Shown: positions 37,101 to 46,100 of the stretch, in pieces
Layout of the letters: every line of letters begins with the position of its first letter
Numbering within the stretch: position 1 is the first letter of the stretch
NCBI GenBank assembly: GCA_012934845.2
Contig: WNNJ02001911.1
Span: 356,085 to 420,084 of the forward strand
Direction: 5' to 3'
Length of the DNA: 64,000 nucleotides
Source of the DNA: Pomphorhynchus laevis
Lineage: Eukaryota; Acanthocephala; Palaeacanthocephala; Echinorhynchida; Pomphorhynchidae
Program-made: the position numbers and the translations under genes
The notes under the pieces: model-generated
What the model saw: only the letters and a program-made list of their open reading frames with translations
Database searches by the model: none
What the model was told of the DNA's origin: nothing

Positions 37101-40100
37101 CAATTAAGCTTACTAACGTGGTCGTCATTTTCCAAAGAGTAATAACCGAAATTATTGATAAAGAAAAACTGAAAAATACAAACGCTTACCTCGATGATGT
37201 GATTATTGGAAGAAGGAATGAAGAGGGCCATCGTTATAATCTACAGAGGTTCGTGTATGTCACAAAACATTACAATATCACATTTAATACATCTAAATAC
37301 GTTTTTGGAGTTGAGAACATTCAAATCTTGAATTATCTAATCGATAATAGAGTGTTTCACTCGACCCAATGGAGTAAAACCGATTTGCAATCTTTACTGA
37401 TTGCAAACGATCAGAAATCACTAAAACTTAGCTTAATCATGTTCCTGTATTATTTAACTTCCTTTCAATGATGAAGCATATGCAAGTGATAATGCTTTTA
37501 AAACTTCATTGTCGCACAAAAGAAATACTGTTGCTTTCTTCTCTTGTTTATTTGATCATAATTCTCAGAAATTTTCGTCAATTGAGAAAGAGGTTCTGAC
37601 TATTGTTGAAGCGATAAAACATTGATTCATTATCTATCTGGGAAAAGAATTAACCATCGTAATAGATCAACGATTTGTGTTGCTCATGTTTGCCCTAAAC
37701 AAAAGCAATATAAAAATGATAATATTCTAAGATAGAGACTCGAGCTTTCCGAATACCAGTTCGATATTAAGTATCACGCAACACAGATAGATATGCTGCA
37801 GATCTGCTCTCAAGAGATATAATATGCAGTGTCATAATATGTAGTGTGATGATTGAACTATTATATTTTATTGACTAACTCTATTTGTAGATTGTTGAAT
37901 AAAGCCTGTAGCGGTTTCTGTTTATAACAATTTATTCAACAGTTGTTATCTTCATGAATACGATGCTACGCCCGTCCAGATTTGAATGTAAGTCCGAAAC
38001 TTTACCGACAGAGTGGTAACATTGGATACGTCTTTTCTAAAATTGCCCGGAGGAGCGTACAGTAACAAGTGTCGCAAGACCTCCGAACAAGTTACATTTG
38101 CTAATCAACTATGTTTCAACGGCGGTGTACGACCTTACATCGGATTGTACTACTTACAAGGAAGCTAAACAAATTCTGGACTCAACGTTTCTAAGGCATC
38201 CGAATACAGTTTTTGCTAGACACCGACTCGCCACAAGAAAACAGGACACACAAGAGATTATTAACGACTTTTTTCGTCACTTAAATCAGCTATCAAAGGA
38301 TTGTGACTTTCAAGAAGTGCCGGCAAAAGTGTACACAGACAAAGCTATACGATATACGTTTATTACTTGACTAAAGTACGCGTCTATATGACAAAAGCTC
38401 TTGGAGCATAGAGTACTTTCACTTGACATGACATTCACAACAGCACGAACAATGGAAATGGCTTAGAGGGATGCATAACACTTCATTACAGTCCAATGGA
38501 TACCCCAGAGTTTTCGGCTTTCATTAATCCGATTCCTAACTTCGTAAAACAGTCAGATGGACGAGACTTCTATGACTGTGCTACTGTTTCGAAGCCTGGA
38601 ACAATCAAACGTCTGCAAGATGGTAATTCAAATGTAACTTTGGTGGAAATGCTTATCACGATCGAAGTGTCCATCAAAGGATTTGAATTAGTTTAAATGC
38701 GGAAAGCGATGACATTTTGCTAGTGAATACAAATCGCGACAACATCAATGCTCCTTAATACAACAATCAAATATTGCAGTATCCTGATCATTACCAATAC
38801 ATGGATACAGTTCAGTGCCTGCCAAAATAAGAAATATTACCTTATCAGCACTTATTGACAGTAGAAGCGTCAATAATTTCATGTTTCCCCATACTAAAGA
38901 TTTATGTAGACTAACTGTGTTGCGCTTTTCCGAAACAATCAAACCTGGCTTCAGCTGATAAAATGGCCACTACCATTGGACACTGCTTCGCTGATATCGA
39001 GGTCGGATACAAATTCTATCGAAATTTCAAGATATAGATTCTACCTGGATTGTGCTCACCGTTGGTTTTAGGCCAGAACTTCATGAAAAGGAATAAGGCA
39101 TTATCTTTTCCATATGGGAATGACGAATCACCAAAATTAGCAATCTGCGCCTTCAGTTGTCTTAATATTGATCCTCCTCAATAATTCACAAATCTAAGAA
39201 ACGAAATACACCCTCTGTCTACAAGATCTAGCCACCAGTCTAAGCAGGATGTCGAGTTCATCAATCAAGAAATTGAAGGCTTGTTGTTTTCGGATTTTAT
39301 CGAATATTCTAACTCACCCTGGCGTGCTCAAGTTATTGTCACAAAATCTAACAGAAATAAACGTCGAATGATTATCGACTGCGCTAGGACAATAAACCAA
39401 TTTACCTACCCGGATGCTTTCCCTATACCCAAAATAAATGAAATGGTGCAGGAATTATCAAGATATCGAATTTGCTCCTAACTAGATTTAGAATCAGAGT
39501 ACTACCAGTGCTCGTTGCGAGAGCAGGATCGATGGCACACGGCGTTTGAGGCGAATGGGCAGCTATATCAATATAAAAGAATACCATTTGATCTAACGAA
39601 CTCAGTGGCCACTTTTTAAAGGATAATGACCAATATCATTCCAGAAAACTACTTAAAATCTACATATGTGTACATCGATGATTTCGTGGTTGCTGGGAAA
39701 TATCAAAAAGAGCATGATGCTAATCTTAAAAACTTTCGTATGGTGATCCGAAAGTACCGTATGAAATTGAATAAATTGAAGTGCACATACTCAATCACAT
39801 AACTTAAATATCTCGACAGCCTAATCTGCAACGGAAAAATAATACCTGACCCTGAACGATTACAACCCTTAATTCAACTGCTTGCTCCAACTACACTAAG
39901 ATCACTCAAGCGAGCAGTTGGCTTGTTTTCATATTACAGTTGCTGAATTCCGCATTACTTTGTAAAATTTCGGCCACTCATGAATGTCAGCAAATTTCCA
40001 CTGAATAATCTTCAACTCCAGTGTTTCCAGCAATTAAAAAAGATGATGCTTCAGACCAAGCCCTAACCGCAATCTTATCAAAGCGCGAAAAACCGTTTTT

Positions 40101-43100
40101 TTTCGAGATCGCTGTCAAAAGCTAAAGAAACGCCCTCATCTGTCGAATACGACACTGCTGCGATTGTAGAATCAGCGCGTAAAATTTTCTGAATCACTTC
40201 GTGATACAGAAAATTTTATCATACTCCATAGAAGAGGTCCGACGAGTTTTTGCCAAATGTGCATTGTGTGGGGAATTAAAGTCGATGTTCCATCAGCCAA
40301 AGCATTTACAATTTATCACAGCTTGACGACCCTTCGAGCGACTCTCAATAGACTTTATATGTCATAAGCCAACTATAGACAACGACAAATACTAACTAGT
40401 CATTGCATACAAATACTTACAATATCCCTTCATATACCCTTGCGCGGATACTTCTGTGAAAACTGTGGTACGTTGTCTGTAGAATCTTTTATCAATCTTC
40501 GGAGCCCAGAGGTGGTACATTCCGACCAAGGCGGTCAATTCATTTCTGAAAAACTGCTTGAGTTCTTATGGAGCAATGGTACGAATATTTCTTACACAAT
40601 ACTATACCACCCAATTGGAAACGGCCTGTTCGAGCGCCTGAGTGGAGTGATATGTAAAACTATCCAATTGACTAATAAATCCCGAGGTATTCCTCAAACT
40701 CAATGGAAATTAGTATTAGATATGGCTTTACATTCTATCCGATCTTTACTGTGCACTGTCACTCACTCCACTCCTCATAACGGATCTTAAACTGTCCAAG
40801 GAAATCGAGCAACGGATACTCTATCCTTAGCTGTCTAATGACTGATCCTGTTTTACTTCAAAACTTCGACAGACAAACCGAATCAGATTCTCTGGTGATG
40901 CCCATCGAAATTGTGAGTTCAAACCCGAATATTTCAAGAATCCGTTATCTTAATGGGAAGGAAGCAACAGTGTCGACATTCGATCTCGCTCCATCACACG
41001 ATTCGACTAATAAGAAATAGGTTTTTGTGGAAAGTCTTGGTGATTATTGTTATTAAGATCTTGATTATTGTTATCAAGATCTTGATCATTGTTATCAAGA
41101 TCTTTTCATCAAGATTTCTGTGATGTGATTAGAGAGGAAAGCGGTTTGGAAAGGAGGGTACAGAGTGCATGACGAGAGATAAGTGTTGATTTGTATTAAG
41201 ATGAGACGTTCTAAGAGCTTAGAAAGAGTAGGGAGTAGTGAAATGGGTCGATAGATATGCTGCAGATCTGCTCTCAAGAGATATAATATGTAGTGTCATA
41301 ATATGTAGTGTGGTGATTGAACTATTATATTTTATCGACTAACTCCATTTGTAGATTGTTGAATAAAACCTGTAGCGATTTCTGTTTATAAGATCATAGC
41401 ACTAAAATAAAACATGATATACGAAGGTTAAAAGATATTCACGACCAACTTTGTCATCATAGCACAACTCGTATGCATCATTTTGTCCGAACTTCAAATT
41501 TTCCATTCTCTCTGAACGACGTTAAGACATTAGTGTTCTAGTGGCGCCTCATTCAAACCACAGGTTTTAAACCTACAGAGGCGAAATTAATTAAGAAAAG
41601 TAAGCCGTTTGAAAGGCCATCAATGGATTTTAAGGGACTACTACTCACATGGAACAAAAAGCGATACCCGCTCACTCTAATGTTCCAGTTTGCTTTCGCG
41701 TATTACGAGATAACTAGTGAAACAGTTGTAAATTGCCTGACCCAAATTTCTGCTTTTCGTGGATATACAGAGACCATCCATTCGGACAGAAGCACGTCAT
41801 TTATGTTATTCTCTCTTTGCAATTTCTTGCTGTCTCACGGAGTTACACTTACGCATCCATCGATTTACAATTCGGAAGTAAATAGACATATTGAACGATG
41901 CAACGGGGTGATTTTGAAAGCTGTTAGCTGACATTTGCAAGTTTTGAAACGAAAAATAGAGAACTGGCAAGATGCACTTCCGGATGTGTTGAATTCTATA
42001 CGCTCGTTACTATGGGCATCGACTAACTAGACAACACATGACATTATGTTTTCATTAAAGCGACGATTAAATAATGGATGATACCTACCTGATTGGCTCA
42101 TGAAACCCGGACCTGTTATAGTCAAACGGTTCAATAAAACAAGTAAATTTAACAGCCCAGAAAAGGAAGCCGAGCTTGTGTATGCTAACCCCAACTATGC
42201 TCGGCTTCGAATGATAAATGGTCACAAGACGTTTGTATCAACACAGTATCTTGATCCAGACTCTACAAATATTAGCCACAGCCCGATACAACCACTTTTG
42301 ATGACATTGACACTAGCGTTTAGTAAGATCATGATTTGAATACGAGTGATAAGGCAGTAGCATTGCCGAAGCAGTTCAATGACGAAAAGGAATGCAACCA
42401 ACGAAACATTTGGAAACGAATCAGTCAGCAAAAGTAAACGACTTGCTACGTAAAACTGTGAAGGACATATCAATGCGTCTAGATGAACAAGAAAACGATT
42501 AAGATACTTTTAAAATTATGTTACACTAGAGGATAGAATGCACTAAACAATTAACACTATAAAACTGTATGCTAATTAATATACTAATTTACGCAGCCGG
42601 TAGACGGCTGCGTAAACTAACAATGACTCATCAGTGTGATACGAATATCACACTGTGAGTATATACTGGCTATACATGGCGAAACGGCACATCATTAGGA
42701 TGTGTTTGTTTTCTGTTTCGTTCAGCTTTCCATCCCTGACGTCATAATTTGCTGAAAATGAGAGTTAAATATATCACAGTTGTGATGTGGTGACACTACG
42801 TGCGCAGTTATTGCGCTTTTAGTCGTATTTTTACGCACAGTGGTGGGAATTCCTTGTAGTTATCACATGACCAGTCAGTGTATACTCCCAGTGTGATATT
42901 CGTATCACACTGATGATTCATCGTTTGTTTACGCAGCTGTCTACTGGTCTTCTCTGCATCCGGCAGTGATATATTCGGTACTGATAAGACTAAACAATGA
43001 CGAAACGGCACATTATTAGGCTGTGTTTGTTTTCCGTTTTATTTTAGCTCGCCATTCCTGACGTCACAATTTGCTGAAAATGAGAGTTATTAATATCACA

Positions 43101-46100
43101 ATAGTGATGTGGTGACACTACGTGCGCAGTTATTGCGCTTTTGGTCGTATTTTTTAAGCACACTAGTGGGACTTACTTGTAGTTTACAGGACCAGCCAGT
43201 AAATACTTCCAGTGTGATATTCGTATTACACTGATGAATCATTGTTTGTTTACGCAGTCGTCTACAGGTCCTCTCTGCATCCAGCAGTGGAGGTATCCGG
43301 TACTGATGAGTTTAAACAATGACGAAACGGCACATCATTAGGCTGTATTTGTTTTCTGTTTCCTTCAGCTCACCATCCCTAACAAGTAAGTCCCACTAGT
43401 GTGCTTAAAAAATACGACCAAAAGTGCAATAACTACGCGCGTAGTGTCACCACATCACTACTGTCATATTAATAACTCTCATTTTCAGCAAATTAAGACG
43501 GCAGGGATGGTGAGCTGAAAGAAAACATAGAACAAACGCGGCATAATGCTGTGCCGTTTCGTCATTGTTTAGTCTCATCAGTACCGAATATATCACTGCC
43601 GGATGCAGAGAGGACCAGTAGACAGCTGCGTAAACAAACGATGAATCATCAGTGTGATACGAATATCACACTGGGAGTATACACTGACTGGTCATGTGAT
43701 AACTACAAGGAATTCCCACCACTGTGCGTAAAAATACGACTAAAAGCGCAATAACTGCGCACGTATTGTCACCAAATCACTACTATAGTCATTTTCAGTG
43801 TAGTCGTTTGTAGGCAAATGGTATGATCATTACAGCCGAAATGTATATTTAGGTTACTAAAACGTGAAAGAAACGAATGTCCGAGGGTAACGTCAGTGTA
43901 CACAGAGTCTAACACTAGTAGATTAACGTTCTCAAAGGTTCGATTATTGCAATGTATCGTCATTGTGCACATTCGAGTGATGTGGCATTTATGATCTTCG
44001 GACTTCAGATGAAGCGTTTCGTTACAAGGTTTCGCGTTTAGTTTACAACGTTTTACAGTTTCGAGCGATATAAATTCACAACGCTACCCGTGTCAATTAA
44101 GCCTTTGAGTTTAACGTCGTTTTTTTTCAATTGAAATGGTTACCTTATCCAATGAAGAATTTAAGCTATTGCAAAATATGTTAGTAAGTTCTATATTGTT
44201 CAAGTTAAGCTTGTTCGTTGACTGACGAGAACGGCACACTTTTGCTAAGTGTCTTAGCTTTCCACAAGTATTACACTTTGTTGTTCGTGCGGGGCAGTGA
44301 GTCCTTGGATGACGCTGACCTCCACAGAAATAACACTTCAATTGGACAGAAATGAGTGACGAAGTCTTAACGTTGTTAGCTTATTCGTTATCCAAGTTTG
44401 TTTTGCATGTAGAAACAGTAACATAATTTTCTTCACTATACTGCTGAGTATAACGCGATGCCTGCATTTCTGCCTCTTCATTGTCAGCGTACAATTCTCA
44501 AGTAGCCTTTGACGAATGGGGTTTGATTTAAGTTCTCGTATGAATGAATCTCTGACATATTCTTTGAGGTGTTCTTTAGCTGATACGGCGGTAAAATCGC
44601 AGTCTTTAACAAGGTCGTGTAAATGTTTCAAGTAATGATCGACTGTTTGTTCATTTAGCTGTATGCTGATCGTAAGCAAATGTCGATTATAGACAATATT
44701 TTTGGGTTTTATGAAGATGGATTCAAGATGTTCGAATGCTTGAATAAACGTTTGACAATGATCGATTCGCGCATAGAGAGAACCGCTGATCATATTTATC
44801 AGGATTGGCAGTTTCTGTTCCTCGGTAAGGTTTGTGACGACCGATAGAAACGACATAAACGGCTTTTCCAGTGTTTCCATTCACCAGAACTTTTGAGCCA
44901 TTTGGATCAATATCAAGTGTTTCGGGCTTTAATAGTTTATCCATAAATCCAAATAATCTAATCAATATATTGATGAAAATCGAAAGGCCAACAGAAGGCT
45001 TTATTGAGTAGATCTAAAAAACATGTAATAAATGCGTTAGCATTCGAATAAGCAAAGTGAATAATACTAAATTTAGTCGATTTAAGTATTTTGTCGATTT
45101 TGCTCGATAAAAGTTTAAAGAATTTTAATTTTAAAGGATAGAACACAATAATATGAGTTAAAAAATTGTCTTGATTGTTAAATACTTACAAATTTCGTTA
45201 TAAATCAATAGTTTACTTAACTATTGACTGAACATACAATTGACTTACAAATTCGCCGATATGACTGGAAAAAGCGGAAGCAGCTCAATATAATGACTGG
45301 AGATACAAATGTTCAGACTACTCAGGAGTCTTATAAACCTCACCAAATTAAGTGCTCCAACACGAATTGCAACATTTGAACATGTGTGTCAGCGACTGAT
45401 AGCTTTATCAAAAAGTTCAACAATGCGGATTTAATCTGTGGTTATTGTTCAGCCAGGCTTTTCAATGAGCTTAAGACTCGAATAAGTTGCAGATCGTCTG
45501 GTTCATCTAATTCAGAAGAGATAGACAAGTTACCATGTGCAGAAATGTCACCTACAACTACTCCTTTTTAAGGTATCAACTCAGACATCTTAGACTTAAC
45601 AAGCTGCATAAACGTATAACTTTAAATTGCCAGTTTCTCCTGGGTTCTCCAGCATGTCTTCATCAACAAATGATGTTCACGATTCCCTACCAGCACATAA
45701 TTCCCGCGAGTCCTCATCAACGAACAATCTTAACGAGTCTGCATCAACCAACAATTTGTCTGACTGCTTGGTCGTGAATTATCACTCCAACAGTGAGTTG
45801 AAACAGTCTATTTCACAGTTACGTTTAAATGTCGATTCAATCAACCTAAACCGGTCAAATATTCACCCTCGAGCTGCAACGCCGAATAATTTATCAGCTG
45901 ACTATCGTGCAGTTCGCTCAAATGTAGGCACAAACAGTGGTCGAGATCGAGCAGTTATTGTAGCGAATGTTAAGGAGTCATCATCTGTGAATTATCAACA
46001 TCGCATGAATGACAATCTCAATAAGGTTCGTTCCATTTTGTCATTGGTTTTACCGGGTTTTATCGCTATTTCGTCTTGGAAAGAGTGTACCCGGTAGCTT

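Larger units (their letters stand above)
32735..42590 (+). mobile_element. Fossil Boudicca-like Ty3/Gypsy element, split by two insertions
   Basis: An LTR-like segment at 32,735-32,840 has a related segment at about 42,525-42,585 (CAATTAAYACTATAAAA). Between them on the plus strand lie gag (32.88-33.6 kb, with two CX2CX4HX4C-type knuckles), protease (LIDTGSA near 33.71 kb), reverse transcriptase (37.1-37.47 kb), RNase H (to 37.8 kb), integrase (41.4-42.0 kb) and an integrase C-terminal part (42.1-42.34 kb). A LINE (34.35-36.97 kb) and a second Gypsy element (37.93-41.03 kb) interrupt it. Many breaks. Confidence 0.75.
42590..43795. repeat. Hammerhead satellite array, period 321 bp, with inverted arms
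   Basis: Plus-strand hammerheads at 42,936 and 43,257 are 321 bp apart. The region 42,808-43,020 is repeated in inverse orientation at 43,540-43,754 almost without change. The unit has no ORF. Landmarks are GGCTGTGTTTGTTTTC, ATTTGCTGAAAATGAGAG, GATGTGGTGACACTACGTGC and GTGTGATATTCGTAT. This fits a metazoan retrozyme-type element, whose tandem transcripts are cut by hammerheads into unit-length RNAs. The known family is described elsewhere; membership here is inference. Confidence 0.8.

Noticed and set aside
42808-43754. Two almost identical 67-codon open frames on opposite strands (42,808-43,011 and 43,551-43,754)
   Set aside because: They are the two arms of the hammerhead inverted repeat; their identity reflects DNA duplication, not a protein.
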